48,312 nucleotides of DNA from Herpetosiphonaceae bacterium (GCA_036374795.1 DASUTC010000318.1:1-48312); one strand, 5' to 3'; shown: positions 17,392-26,775, numbered from the stretch's first letter. The notes: generated from the letters alone by a model not told the origin. Made by a program: numbers and translations.

Positions 17392-18471
17392 CTAAGCCCG
17401 CGCAAACGCTTCAACGCTGATCCGGCCCGCCAGGTTACGCGCCACATCGCGGAACGCCTCGGCGTACGCCTCCGGCTGCTCGCTGGTGACAGCGGGCCTG
17501 CCAACATCGCCGCCCTCACGAATCGCCAGACTCAGCGGGATCTCGCCCAGGAACGGCACGTCAAACTGCTTGCTGGCGCGTGCCGCGCTGCCGTGTGAGA
17601 AAATCTCCGAGCGCTCGCCGCAGTTCGGGCAGCAGAAATAGCTCATATTCTCGATCAGGCCCAGGATCGGCACGTCCAGCTTCTTAAACATCTCGATGCC
17701 GCGTATTACGTCGGCCATCGCAACATCCTGCGGCGTGGTGACGATCACCGAGCCGGAGAGCGGGATCGCCTGGGCGAGCGTGAGCTGAATATCGCCGGTG
17801 CCGGGCGGCAGATCGACCACCAGATAATCTAGCTCGCCCCAGTGGACCTCGTACAAGAACTGGCGCAGCATCGACGAGATGATCGGGCCACGAAAGATCA
17901 GCGGCTGGTTCTCAGGCACCATAAAGCCGACCGAGATCGTTTTGATGCCGTAGGCCTCCAGCGGCACCATCTTGTTATCCTGCACCATCGGCTGCCGGTT
18001 CTTCAAGCCCAGCATGATCGGAGCCGACGGGCCGTACACATCGGCGTCGAGCAGGCCAACCCGAGCGCCCTCCTGCGTCAGCGCAATCGCCAGATTGGTG
18101 GCGACGGTGCTCTTGCCGACGCCGCCCTTGCCTGAGGCTACCGCCAGCACATGCGCCACGCCGGGCACCGAGGCTTTGTCGAACAGGCCGGGCCGCTGAC
18201 GCACCGTCGCGGTAAACTCGACCGCCACCTCCTGCACGCCGCTGACCTGCATCACCGCCGCGCGCACCTCATCTTGAATCTGATCTTTGAGCGGACAGGC
18301 CGGCGTCGTCAGATCGACGATGATCGAGACACGACCGCCTTCGATCCGCACGTCTTTGATCATCTTGCGGCTGACCAGATCGCCGCCTAGCTCAGGCTCC
18401 TGCACCGTGCTGAGCGCGCGCATCACCGCGTCTTCGCTGACCCCTGTGTTGCGGCGAGAAAATATATTCAT
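17392..18471 (-). CDS. mrp: Mrp/NBP35-family iron-sulfur carrier ATPase
   Basis: 359 residues. The N-terminal MIP18/DUF59 domain (about 1-90) is followed by a deviant Walker A P-loop GKGGVGKSTVATNLA, then DVYGPSAP, DYLVVDLPPGTGD and the Fe-S-binding CPNC (in FCCPNCGERSEIF). The family (ApbC, NBP35, Ind1) assembles or carries [4Fe-4S] clusters. Start ATG at 18471. It is first in the mrp-moaA unit, behind an extended -10 promoter and a 5'-terminal hairpin. Confidence 0.95.
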   Translation of the reverse strand: MNIFSRRNTGVSEDAVMRALSTVQEPELGGDLVSRKMIKDVRIEGGRVSIIVDLTTPACPLKDQIQDEVRAAVMQVSGVQEVAVEFTATVRQRPGLFDKASVPGVAHVLAVASGKGGVGKSTVATNLAIALTQEGARVGLLDADVYGPSAPIMLGLKNRQPMVQDNKMVPLEAYGIKTISVGFMVPENQPLIFRGPIISSMLRQFLYEVHWGELDYLVVDLPPGTGDIQLTLAQAIPLSGSVIVTTPQDVAMADVIRGIEMFKKLDVPILGLIENMSYFCCPNCGERSEIFSHGSAARASKQFDVPFLGEIPLSLAIREGGDVGRPAVTSEQPEAYAEAFRDVARNLAGRISVEAFARA

Positions 18472-18497
18472 GGAGATACCAGTTCCTTAGACGAGTC

Positions 18498-18541
18498 AAA
18501 AAAAGCTGTATCAGCCCCGAACAGCTATACATATTATAGCA
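18498..18541 (-). promoter_or_regulatory. mrp promoter and terminator-like 5' hairpin
   Basis: On the minus strand: extended -10 TGCTATAAT (18541-18533), then AGCTGT (18526-18521) pairing with ACAGCT (18509-18504) followed by TTTTTTT. The predicted transcript begins at or next to the hairpin. The run of U ends 27 bases before the mrp ATG, so this is a candidate attenuator rather than an upstream gene's terminator. Confidence 0.5.
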
Positions 18542-18570
18542 TGATGCTTACGGCTCCTCAGGCCGCCGCC

Positions 18571-18608
18571 AAAAAGCGGCAGGGACGCGGCTCAACCGTA
18601 TCCCTGCC
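18571..18608 (-). terminator. Terminator of upp
   Basis: On the minus strand GGCAGGGA (18608-18601) pairs with TCCCTGCC (18585-18578) with an inner CGG/CCG, then GCTTTTT. Confidence 0.75.
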
Positions 18609-18641
18609 ATACGTGACTCTGTGTTGCGGCCCTCTCCGATC

Positions 18642-18705
18642 GCCTGCGGCATAGCAGAGCTGGAGCGGCTTATACACGTACTCGTTGTTCCCCGGCTCTG
18701 TGTTC
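18642..18705 (-). repeat. Degraded copy of the intergenic composite repeat
   Basis: About 50 bases (18642-18690) are closely similar to 24961-25010: GCCTGCGGCATAG-n-GGAGCGGC-n-TA-ACG-n-TACTCGT-GTTCC. Flanking TGTTCTCCGG and GTTCCCCGG look like worn heptamers. Reading on the minus strand it has the order array, core, GAGGGCC, as in the 24.9-kb copy. Confidence 0.6.
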
Positions 18706-18711
18706 TCCGGC

Positions 18712-19338
18712 CTAGCCCGTGCCGAACTGTCGATCGCCCGCGTCGCCGAGGCCGGGCACGATGTAGGCGTGATCGTTGAGGCGCTCGTCGATCGCGGCCA
18801 GATGGATCGGCACGTCGGGATGCGCCTCGGTGAGCCGCCGCACGCCCTCCGGCGCGGCGATCAGCCCCAGGAACTTGATCCGCTGCGCGCCCCACTGCTT
18901 GAGCACATCGACCGCCGCCGTGGCCGAGCCTGCGGTCGCCAGCATCGGGTCGAGGATCAGGCACAGATCGACATCCGCCTGAGGCGGCAGCTTGTTGTAG
19001 TACGAGATCGGCTCCAGCGTTTTGGTGTCGCGGTAAAGACCCAGGTGCCACACGCGCACCGTCGGGATCATCTCCAGCACGGGATCGACCATGCCCAGCC
19101 CGGCCCGCAGGATCGGCACCAGCCCGATGCGCTCGCCAATCTCCTTGCCAGTGTAGGCCGCCAGTGGCGTTTGTACCTCTTTATCGGTCAGACGCAGATC
19201 CGCCGTCGCCTCGTAGATCAAAAATTGCGTAAGCTCACGCACCAGCTCGCGAAACTTCTTCGGCTCCGTCTCGACGCGCCGCAGCAGCGTCAGCTTATGC
19301 TGAACCAGCGGATGGTTTGATACATAGACCTGTTCCAC
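18712..19338 (-). CDS. upp: Uracil phosphoribosyltransferase
   Basis: Salvages uracil with PRPP to UMP. From the GTG at 19338 (GGGAGGG upstream) it is 208 residues, the E. coli length; the frame continues to 19395 but without family similarity. [20 protein letters not shown] is the usual N-terminus. The PRPP loop is [14 protein letters not shown] and the uracil-binding end is [17 protein letters not shown]. The usual final Lys after GT is replaced by Gly. Monocistronic with its own terminator. Confidence 0.96.
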   Translation of the reverse strand: MEQVYVSNHPLVQHKLTLLRRVETEPKKFRELVRELTQFLIYEATADLRLTDKEVQTPLAAYTGKEIGERIGLVPILRAGLGMVDPVLEMIPTVRVWHLGLYRDTKTLEPISYYNKLPPQADVDLCLILDPMLATAGSATAAVDVLKQWGAQRIKFLGLIAAPEGVRRLTEAHPDVPIHLAAIDERLNDHAYIVPGLGDAGDRQFGTG

Positions 19339-19407
19339 GACAGCCCTCCCACAACATCGATCATTTGGCGATATGTCGCGCACACAGAGTAGCACATCGT
19401 CGGCGGG

Positions 19408-20352
19408 TCATTTGCGGCGACGACGCGGACCATCGTTGATCGGGCCGAGCAGCCGGATGCTGATCGCCACCAGCACGACGCTGATCAGCAGCCCTTCGAG
19501 GGTGTACAGCAGCCACGGCTGCGGCAGCATCATTTCGTTAACCCCGTCGCGAAAGCCGGATGTCGGCAACAAAAACAGATTGCCGCGCTCAGCCGAAAAG
19601 AGCACATCGGTCTGGCCCTCGGTGAGCAAGATCTCGCTCGATCCCAGCGCCAGAAACGGATGCAGCGACATAAAGCTGAGCCACAGGAAGAGAAAGACAC
19701 CGCTGCGCGTCCACTCCGGCTCGGTCGGGCGGGACAGGAACAGGATTGCAAAGACGACCATCAGAAACGGAATGCCCAGCAGCACCGCGACGGTCGTCGC
19801 CTGGGTGACGATCGTCGCGGCCAGGCTGCGGCGCATGATTACCGACCACAGGATGCCGATCGAGCCAAAGAGGATCACCGTGACGAGCAGGCCAAGCAGC
19901 GCCAGCAGAAACTCTTGCAGCGTGACGCCGCCGAAGAAAAACGAGACGGCCATGAACGGGATCACCGCGACGATCAACAGCACCGCGTAGGCCAGCGCCG
20001 CCAGCAGCTTGCCGATGATGATCTTCCAGGGCGGCAGCAGCGTCGAGATGAGCAGATCGTAGGTTTCGCGCTCTTTCTCCGACGTGAGCGCGCTTGCGGC
20101 CTGGCCCGGCACGACGATCATAATCTGGATCAGCGCGATCGTGACGATGCCGATGAAGAGCGCCTTGCCGATCTGCTGCCCGGCGCTGAACGGATCGAAG
20201 CGCACGGTCTGCGCCATCGACAGGTAGATCAAGACCGTCGGGATCGCCAGCACCAGCAAAAACACGGTGAGGATCACAAAGGCGCGCGCGCCGCGCATGC
20301 GCCCTCGCAGTTCCTTCACCAGCACGGGATTAGCATTCGACAGCCAGCTCAT
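19408..20352 (-). CDS. ABC-2 type exporter permease
   Basis: 314 residues with about six transmembrane helices (for example AFVILTVFLLVLAIPTVLI and LLIVAVIPFMAVSFFFG). SALTSEKERETYDLLISTLL matches the conserved cytoplasmic segment of ABC-2 permeases. It overlaps the ATPase by four bases. Substrate unknown. Confidence 0.88.
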   Translation of the reverse strand: MSWLSNANPVLVKELRGRMRGARAFVILTVFLLVLAIPTVLIYLSMAQTVRFDPFSAGQQIGKALFIGIVTIALIQIMIVVPGQAASALTSEKERETYDLLISTLLPPWKIIIGKLLAALAYAVLLIVAVIPFMAVSFFFGGVTLQEFLLALLGLLVTVILFGSIGILWSVIMRRSLAATIVTQATTVAVLLGIPFLMVVFAILFLSRPTEPEWTRSGVFLFLWLSFMSLHPFLALGSSEILLTEGQTDVLFSAERGNLFLLPTSGFRDGVNEMMLPQPWLLYTLEGLLISVVLVAISIRLLGPINDGPRRRRK

Positions 20353-21389
20353 TGCGTTACTCCGCGTGTCACCTGCATAAAAATATCTTCCAGATCGCTG
20401 ACCTGACCGGCGAAGTGAACCACCGGCACACCGGCTGCCGTCAGGCCATGCAAGATCGCGCTCAAGGCCGCATCATCGCCGACAAAATCGACGTAAAGCA
20501 TCGTCCGCTCCGAGGTGCCGGGCAGTACCTCGGCCAGCGCCGCCTGCGCATCGGCTGGGCTATGTGCGGCGATTGGCTGCTGATCCGACGCGGCTACCTG
20601 GACGGCTGGCTCCAGCAGCCGGACCTCGCGAACGCCCGGCATCTGACGCAGCAACGCCTGCGCGCGCTCCGCCTCGGCCAGCACATGCACCTCGATCGTG
20701 CGATGCGGCTGGAGCGACGCGAGGATCTGGTTGACCTCGCCGGTGATCAGCAGCCTGCCGGCCTCGATAATCCCGATATGCGTACACATCTCGGCCAGCT
20801 CGGTCAGAATATGCGACGAGATCATGATCGTCTTGCCCAGCGAGCGCAGCTCTTTCAGCAGCTCGCGTAGCTCGATCCGCGCGCGTGGATCGAGGCCCGA
20901 CGCAGGCTCGTCGAGGATCAGCAGACGCGGATCGTGGGCCATCGTGCGCGCCAGCGAGAGCCGCTGCTTCATGCCCCGGCTGAGGCCCATCACATACTCG
21001 TCGCGCTTGCCGCTGAGATCGACCAGATCGAGCAGCTCTTCGATCTGCTGTTTGCGCCGCTGCTCAGGCACGCCGTAGGAGGCCGCGAAGAAATCGAGGT
21101 ACTCCCAGGCCTTCATGTTGTCGTAGACGCCGAACGAGTCGGGCATCCAGCCGACCAGACGGCGGATCGCGCGAGGATCGCGCGTGACCTCGTGCCCGGC
21201 AACGCGAGCCTCGCCGGATGTCGGCTTGAGCAGCGCGGTCAGGATACGCATCGTGGTGGTCTTGCCCGCGCCGTTGGGACCGATGAAGCCGTAGATCGCG
21301 CCTTCGGGGATCGTCAGGTTGAGATGATCGAGCGCCACCAGGCTATCGTAGCGCTTGGTGAGATCGCGGGTTTCAACAATCGCTGCCAT
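20349..21389 (-). CDS. ABC transporter ATP-binding protein
   Basis: 346 residues from the ATG at 21389 (AGGAGGAGCAG upstream). Walker A GPNGAGKTTTM, signature LSRGMKQRL (divergent from LSGGQ, common in ABC-2 exporters), Walker B LLILDEPASGLD. A C-terminal extension of about 100 residues ends in the DUF4162-like part. Third position from the end of a tightly packed operon: helper (gap 1 base) - ATPase (4-base overlap) - permease. The set resembles Gld-type and lantibiotic/lipid exporters, but no substrate is suggested. Confidence 0.93.
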   Translation of the reverse strand: MAAIVETRDLTKRYDSLVALDHLNLTIPEGAIYGFIGPNGAGKTTTMRILTALLKPTSGEARVAGHEVTRDPRAIRRLVGWMPDSFGVYDNMKAWEYLDFFAASYGVPEQRRKQQIEELLDLVDLSGKRDEYVMGLSRGMKQRLSLARTMAHDPRLLILDEPASGLDPRARIELRELLKELRSLGKTIMISSHILTELAEMCTHIGIIEAGRLLITGEVNQILASLQPHRTIEVHVLAEAERAQALLRQMPGVREVRLLEPAVQVAASDQQPIAAHSPADAQAALAEVLPGTSERTMLYVDFVGDDAALSAILHGLTAAGVPVVHFAGQVSDLEDIFMQVTRGVTQ

Positions 21390-21390
21390 C

Positions 21391-23427
21391 TTACTGCTCC
21401 TCCTGCGCGGTCCAGATGTAGAGCGTCTCACCTTCCGCCTGTACCGGGCTGCCATCCAGGTTCAACTCCACCGGCGACTGTGGCTGCCAGCCCAGCACAT
21501 ACCAGATTTGCTGCGGATCGGGCTGTACCCTGACCGTCGCGGGCTGCTCGCCGATCGTTGCTGGCGTGGCGGTCGGCAGCACACCGCCTGGCACAGGCTC
21601 CACCTCCATCACCGGCGGCGGCGGTACCGCTGGCACCGGGCCGAAGTCGCCCGGAAAGAAAGCGCCGGGCTGGATGATCCTGCCAAGCTGGCCGATAACG
21701 GCGTTTCGGCGAATGGCATTGCCGCCGGAGATGTTCAACTGCTCGTAAAAATAGTGATCGGGTCGCAGCACGATCGTGCGCTCGGCACCCGGCTCCAGGG
21801 CATCGATCTCTTGCACCTGGCCGTCGCCGCGCAGCAGCACCACATCCGCCAGCCGCCGATCGCTGAGATTACGCAGCGTCATCTGCTGCTCGCCATCGAC
21901 GACGCGCAGCACGGCGGCAAGCTGCGGCGCTGCGACCGCCTGCTCGACGGTCAGCAGGCTCACGCCGCCGACATCGACCGTCAGATCCGGCACCTCGACG
22001 CCGCCCTCGGTGTAGAGCACGTTGAGCCGCTGGCCCTGGCGCATAAAATCTTCGACATTCGAGACGAGCGCCTGCGACGCGAACTGGAGGCTATAGGTCG
22101 CGCGCGTGGGTGAGAAGAGCGAGACATACGTGAGCGCCTGGCCCTGCGTCGCCTGCTGCGGCACGCGCACGATCGCCAGCTGGTTGACCACCACCGCCCG
22201 CCCGCGTCCGCCAGTGCCCCAGAGGTACGCGCCGACGGTAAAGAGCAGCACCCACAGCGGAATTGTGGCGTAGGCCCACTCGCGGCGATTGAGCCGCTGC
22301 AAGATCAGGTAGTTGAGCGGGCCGACCGCCAGGATATACAAAACTAAGAAGCCCAGCAGACCAAGCGCCGAGATAAACCCGATCTCCGGCAATTGCAGCG
22401 AATCGCGCAGGATGCTGAAGCCCTGGCTGCGCAGCGTTTCCCAAAATGGTGAGCGCTCGACATCCAGCGCCAGCAGCCGCTCCCACAGACGGGCGGTATT
22501 GCCGACATCGCGCAGCGTCTCAAGGCCAAACGCCGTCATCACGATCGTGCCCGAACCGTAGCGCTGCTGGACCAGCAGCGGTTGCCCGGCCTGGTTTGAG
22601 GCCAGCACGCGCGCGCCGGTCTTGGGCTGCACCTGAAGCAGCGGCACCTGCCGATTGGCATCGCGCAGGCTCCAGCCGATCGCCTGGAGGCCCTGGAGAT
22701 TGCTGCTGCCAGCGCTGCCGCCGATCGTCGCCGGAAGCAGCGCGCTCAACTCCTGCGCAACATAGTTGTCGCCGCCGACCACGAGCTGACCGCCGCTGTC
22801 GAGCCACTGCCGCAGCGCCTCGCGCTGCGCGTCGGTAAAGGTGCTGGTCGAGAGCGCATGGACAAAGATCGCATCGAACGCCTGAAGCAGCTCGGCGCGA
22901 TCGGGGAGATTCGCGCCGTCGAGCCGCATCACCTGTACCTGATTCGCCTGTCGCTGGGTGATATTCGCAAGCTCAGGCAGCGCGCCCTCCTCGTCGCTGA
23001 GGATACCGACGACGACGTTGAAGCTCTGGATCACATTCAGGTTGACCCGTTCGCTCAGCACGACGGCAGTATCATCGCGCAGCGTGACATCCGCCCGAAC
23101 GCTGCCGCCGTCATTCGCATCGCTTTTGACATGGATGACCACCCGTTTTTTCGCGCCCTGCGGCAGATCGATCGCCTGGCGGTAGCTGAGCGCGCTGCCT
23201 GAGCGCAGTTGCACCGAGAGCGTGCCGCGCAGATCCGCGCCGGTATTCGAGATCGTCACCACGACCGGAAACCACGTACCGGCCTTGTACGAGCCGTTGA
23301 AACCGGCCTCTATTTGCCAGGTGACGGCGTTTTGCTGCGCGCTGCCGCGCGCGGGCCACAGCGCAAGCAGCATCGAGCCGAGGATGAGCAGATGAAACCA
23401 ACGTATGTTCAAGGTACGAACCTCCAT
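21391..23427 (-). CDS. Membrane-anchored secreted helper protein of the ABC exporter
   Basis: 678 residues from the ATG at 23427; an upstream GTG at 23469 is possible but spoils the signal peptide. Signal peptide about 1-30 (WFHLLILGSMLLALWPARGSA). A beta-rich extracytoplasmic domain then a Rossmann/glutamine-amidotransferase-like domain (DAIFVHALS, LRQWLDSGGQLVVGG, YGSGTIVMTAFGLE). Two transmembrane helices near the middle (FISALGLLGFLVLYILAVG and TIPLWVLLFTVGAYLW). A C-terminal beta-rich part follows. The GATase-like plus membrane layout recalls GldG-type partners of ABC exporters. It is in an operon with the ATPase and permease, so it probably forms the outward part of the complex. Confidence 0.72.
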   Translation of the reverse strand: MEVRTLNIRWFHLLILGSMLLALWPARGSAQQNAVTWQIEAGFNGSYKAGTWFPVVVTISNTGADLRGTLSVQLRSGSALSYRQAIDLPQGAKKRVVIHVKSDANDGGSVRADVTLRDDTAVVLSERVNLNVIQSFNVVVGILSDEEGALPELANITQRQANQVQVMRLDGANLPDRAELLQAFDAIFVHALSTSTFTDAQREALRQWLDSGGQLVVGGDNYVAQELSALLPATIGGSAGSSNLQGLQAIGWSLRDANRQVPLLQVQPKTGARVLASNQAGQPLLVQQRYGSGTIVMTAFGLETLRDVGNTARLWERLLALDVERSPFWETLRSQGFSILRDSLQLPEIGFISALGLLGFLVLYILAVGPLNYLILQRLNRREWAYATIPLWVLLFTVGAYLWGTGGRGRAVVVNQLAIVRVPQQATQGQALTYVSLFSPTRATYSLQFASQALVSNVEDFMRQGQRLNVLYTEGGVEVPDLTVDVGGVSLLTVEQAVAAPQLAAVLRVVDGEQQMTLRNLSDRRLADVVLLRGDGQVQEIDALEPGAERTIVLRPDHYFYEQLNISGGNAIRRNAVIGQLGRIIQPGAFFPGDFGPVPAVPPPPVMEVEPVPGGVLPTATPATIGEQPATVRVQPDPQQIWYVLGWQPQSPVELNLDGSPVQAEGETLYIWTAQEEQ

Positions 23428-23625
23428 CACCGTGCGTCCAGGCGGACGTAGGCTGGCAGCCTGTGCCACAAGCGTAGCATAGATTCAAGGGCGTATCACG
23501 CCCGCGTGACTGAGATCTGGCTGAGATAAACGACGATCAGCGCGTATCGGAGCGTGTGCTGCCCACGATCGCAGGCCGATCGCGGCGATGCGGATCTACC
23601 CGGCTACACTGTGGTGTTCGACGCG

Positions 23626-24861
23626 CTAAGGTTGAGGGGAGTTCCCGCGCTGGTGCATCCGCTGGTACAACTCGACAATATCGAGCGTGTTGTTCCACTC
23701 GCGCTCGCGCTGCTGCCACTTGAAGCGCTCGCGGTACTCAAAGACGATCCGCTGCACCTGATCCGGATCGGGCACGTTGTCGAAGGTAAAGTTACCGGCA
23801 GCGCCCGCCGTCTCGATCAGCACATCGCCGTAGCCCAGCAGCTTCGCGATCACGTTGGGGCTGCGCGCGTTGACGTTCTGGATCACGCCCAGCGTAGCCT
23901 CGCGCCGACTCTCATACAGGCCAAACGGCAGCCGTTGAATATCGATAATCTTGCTCGGCTCAAGGACATAAATATCGTTGCGCCAGTCTTCGTACTGCCA
24001 GTAGACTAAGACGCCGATCACCACCAGCAGCAGGCCGAGCACCACAACCATCGTGCCTGGCTCCATGAGGCCGTAGCGTGGAATGAGATACAGCAGCAGC
24101 AGCCAGACCAGAAAGGCCACGATCGGCACGATCATGTTCTTCAGCAGCACAATCCAATGACGATGCCAGGTGACGATCCCGTTCTGGATGATCGGCCCAA
24201 AGGGCAGCAGCGATTGGAGCGCGCTCGGCAGCGTGGTGGCGCGCTGAGAGATCGGCGGCGGCGGCCTGAGCGGCACCGTGGCCTGCGGATCGAGACGCCG
24301 CGCAATCGTCGCGGCCAGCCGCCGCTCCTCCTGATGACGCTTCTCGCGCTGGACCTCGCCCAGGATCTGCCGCTGGACCTCGGCTGGTCGCTCGACGCGC
24401 AAAAACACAATCGGCTCGGTCGGCCCCGCCGCCTGGATATCGATCCGCCCGTACTTGAGCGTGTACTGGAACACGTTTTCCATGCGCACGTTCACATTTT
24501 GGATCTGCTCCAGCGGGATCGTCTCGTAGATATACGACAGCCACAGCGTGCGATCTTCGTGAATAATCCGCTTGTTGGAGATGATCAAATGATCGTTGCG
24601 CCAGTCGAGCCAGATATACGCGATGATCGCGAACGAGATCAGCGCTACCAGAACGAGCATCAGATTGATCGGATCGAGCAGCGGCGGAGCCTGTCCAAAA
24701 AAATCCGGCTCGCTGCTGAGCGTGCGGAGCACAAACACCAGCGCGCTACCCAGCGTGAACAGCGCGGGAAACAGACCGCGGATCAGCAGCGCAACCCAGT
24801 GACGATGCGCGATGTAGATGAACCGCTCGTCCTGATCCGGGCGGATGTTTACCTTCGCCAT
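23626..24861 (-). CDS. Membrane protein with two bacterial PH (bPH2/DUF304) domains
   Basis: 411 residues. Two halves with the same plan: a pair of transmembrane helices followed by a PH domain (first half: WVALLIRGLFPALFTLGSAL, then NDHLIISNKRIIHEDRTLW; second half: WIVLLKNMIVPIVAFLVWLLL, then NDIYVLEPSKIIDIQRLPFG). Duplication of the YdbS/YdbT type. Function unknown; such proteins sit in the cytoplasmic membrane. The ATG at 24861 has only a weak ribosome-binding site, and a heptamer array ends 23 bases upstream. Confidence 0.85.
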   Translation of the reverse strand: MAKVNIRPDQDERFIYIAHRHWVALLIRGLFPALFTLGSALVFVLRTLSSEPDFFGQAPPLLDPINLMLVLVALISFAIIAYIWLDWRNDHLIISNKRIIHEDRTLWLSYIYETIPLEQIQNVNVRMENVFQYTLKYGRIDIQAAGPTEPIVFLRVERPAEVQRQILGEVQREKRHQEERRLAATIARRLDPQATVPLRPPPPISQRATTLPSALQSLLPFGPIIQNGIVTWHRHWIVLLKNMIVPIVAFLVWLLLLYLIPRYGLMEPGTMVVVLGLLLVVIGVLVYWQYEDWRNDIYVLEPSKIIDIQRLPFGLYESRREATLGVIQNVNARSPNVIAKLLGYGDVLIETAGAAGNFTFDNVPDPDQVQRIVFEYRERFKWQQREREWNNTLDIVELYQRMHQRGNSPQP

Positions 24862-24883
24862 CAGCAATCACCCAGCGCTCGCG

Positions 24884-25045
24884 CGAGTTTCAAGTTTCAA
24901 GTTTCGAGTTCTCCGGCCCTCACCCCCGGCCCCACGCTCAGGCGGGCTTCCGCCTTCGCTGCCTGCGGCATAGGCGAGGGGGAGCGGCGTACACGCTTAC
25001 TCGTCGTTCCTTTGTTCCTTTGTTCGTTTGTTCTTGGTTCTTCTC
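24884..25045 (-). repeat. Composite heptamer array between plsC and the PH-domain gene
   Basis: Reading on the minus strand from the plsC stop: GAACCAA/GAACAAA-type units (25045-25000), a core (24961-25010) shared with 18642-18690, the 19-nt G-rich block (24933-24915) identical to 4023-4041, then GAACTCG-AAACTTG-AAACTTG units (24912-24884) ending 23 bases before the PH-domain ATG. This is the fullest copy of the element. Confidence 0.85.
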
Positions 25046-25795
25046 CTAGCCGTTGCGATCGGTCGTCGCGGCGGCCTCGATCGGCTGCGCCTGCTCCTCG
25101 CCTTCGGCGTCTGCGGCGGGCGGGGGCAAGACCCCGGCCTCACGCATGGTATCGGGAGCGAGCCGCGCGCGATACACGCCGCGATAGCCCGGCGGCAGCA
25201 GGTCGGCCACGCGCGCCATGACCTGCTGCGCGAGCAGATCGCGATTCTGGCGCGTCACCTCGCCGAGATCCGAGAGCAGAAACGGCTCGCCGATCGTCAT
25301 CTGCGCGCGCGTGCGACGATACCAGGGAAAGCGCTTGCTAAACACCCGCTCGGTGCCGCTGATCGCCACGGGCACGATCGGCGCGTTGGTGCGCTGGGCC
25401 AGATAGACGACGCCCGCGCGCGCCTCCTGGGCCATCCCCGACCTGGCACGAGTGCCCTCGGCATAGATCGCCACGGGCTCACCCTGCTTGAGGTACTGCT
25501 CCGCCAGCCGCAGCGCGTGGCGGTCGGCGCGGCCACGATGAACCTTGATCGGATCGCCAGGCGGCAAGAGCACGCTCAGCGGCCACTGATCGAAGAGTTC
25601 GGCCTTGGTCATAAAATGCACATGCCGGGGCGCGTATGCCAGCAGACACATCGGATCGATCATGCTGAGATGGTTGCCGACCAGCAGGCACGGGCCGGTT
25701 CTGGGAATGTTCTCCAGCCCACGCACCTTCATGTAGATCGCGGTCGGAACCACGGCGCGCAACAGATAGTACCAGCCGGTGTAATACAGATTCAT
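25046..25795 (-). CDS. plsC: 1-acyl-sn-glycerol-3-phosphate acyltransferase
   Basis: Acylates lysophosphatidate in phospholipid synthesis. 249 residues. The catalytic H-x4-D motif is in GNHLSMIDPM; the phosphate-binding motif is YAEGTRARSG; PIVPVAISGTE is motif IV. The C-terminus carries an acidic/Ala-rich tail of about 25 residues. Two bases downstream of the PfkB kinase, so co-transcribed. Confidence 0.93.
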   Translation of the reverse strand: MNLYYTGWYYLLRAVVPTAIYMKVRGLENIPRTGPCLLVGNHLSMIDPMCLLAYAPRHVHFMTKAELFDQWPLSVLLPPGDPIKVHRGRADRHALRLAEQYLKQGEPVAIYAEGTRARSGMAQEARAGVVYLAQRTNAPIVPVAISGTERVFSKRFPWYRRTRAQMTIGEPFLLSDLGEVTRQNRDLLAQQVMARVADLLPPGYRGVYRARLAPDTMREAGVLPPPAADAEGEEQAQPIEAAATTDRNG

Positions 25796-25797
25796 GG

Positions 25798-26727
25798 CTA
25801 CATCTCAAGCTGTGCGTACAAATAATCGAGGCTAATCTCTGGCGCGACCGTCTCCGGCGACTTGAGCGTCACCGTCGCGGCAATCTGCCCAAGCTGCACC
25901 GATTCGGCCAGCGGAATATGATGTGTCAGCCCATAGATCACCGTCGCCGCCAGCGCATCGCCCGCGCCGGTCGGATCGACGATCTCGACGGGAATGCTCG
26001 GCAGATGGCCGACCTCATCCGCCGAGGCATAGACGATGCCCTCGCCCGCCAGGCTGATCAGCACCACATCCACGCCGAGCGACACCAGCTTTTGTGCCGC
26101 AGCGGTCGCGGTGGCGACATCGCGGACGGGCAGGCCGGAGAGCGCCTCGGCCTCAAGCTCGTTGGGCGTAACAAGGTAGAAGCGGCCTACCTGCTGCCGG
26201 TATCGATCGGCCAGTCCAAACGCGACCGGCTCGAAGGCGACGGGCACGCGCGCGGCCTCGCAGATCGCCAGGATCGTCTCGGCGGTGGGACGCGCGACGT
26301 TGGCGTCGATCGCCACCATATCGGCGTTTTCCAGCAGCGCCGCGTGCTCGCGGATATACTCGGCGCTGATCGCACGGCCAGCCGAGCTATCATCCAGCCC
26401 GGCCAGCAGGCTGCCGTCGTGGCTCAGGATGGCGATATAGCTCGACGATCGCTGCTCGTTGGTGACGATCATATAGCGCATGTCGACGCCCGCCGCCTCG
26501 GTCTGCTGCACGATCGCGCGTCCGAAGTCGTCGGCGCAGATGGCGGAGATCAGCGCGACAGAGGTGCCCAGCCGCGCCAGGTTTTCGGCCAGGTTGCGGC
26601 CAACACCGCCCACGCTAATCTGAATAGCTGCCGCATTTGAGGTGCCAGGAATAAAGTCGCGCCGCAGCCGCCCTTTAATATCAAGCGACGCGCCGCCAAT
26701 AACAACGATGGATGGTTGGCTGCCCAA
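25798..26727 (-). CDS. PfkB-family kinase, probably pseudouridine kinase
   Basis: 309 residues, ribokinase fold. C-terminal anion-hole motif DPTGAGDALAA; N-terminal IVVIGGASLDIKGR. The segment SNAAAIQISVGGVGRNLAENLARLG closely resembles the GGVGRNIAQNLALLG region of E. coli PsuK, which points to pseudouridine rather than ribose or fructose. A PsuG homologue is encoded at 41 kb in this window, supporting the idea. ATG start; the SPFH gene lies 48 bases upstream. Confidence 0.8.
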   Translation of the reverse strand: MGSQPSIVVIGGASLDIKGRLRRDFIPGTSNAAAIQISVGGVGRNLAENLARLGTSVALISAICADDFGRAIVQQTEAAGVDMRYMIVTNEQRSSSYIAILSHDGSLLAGLDDSSAGRAISAEYIREHAALLENADMVAIDANVARPTAETILAICEAARVPVAFEPVAFGLADRYRQQVGRFYLVTPNELEAEALSGLPVRDVATATAAAQKLVSLGVDVVLISLAGEGIVYASADEVGHLPSIPVEIVDPTGAGDALAATVIYGLTHHIPLAESVQLGQIAATVTLKSPETVAPEISLDYLYAQLEM

Positions 26728-26775
26728 AGAGTTGCTCCTCAGTTGACGATCGGATGCCGTGGCCTTGCCACCAGC

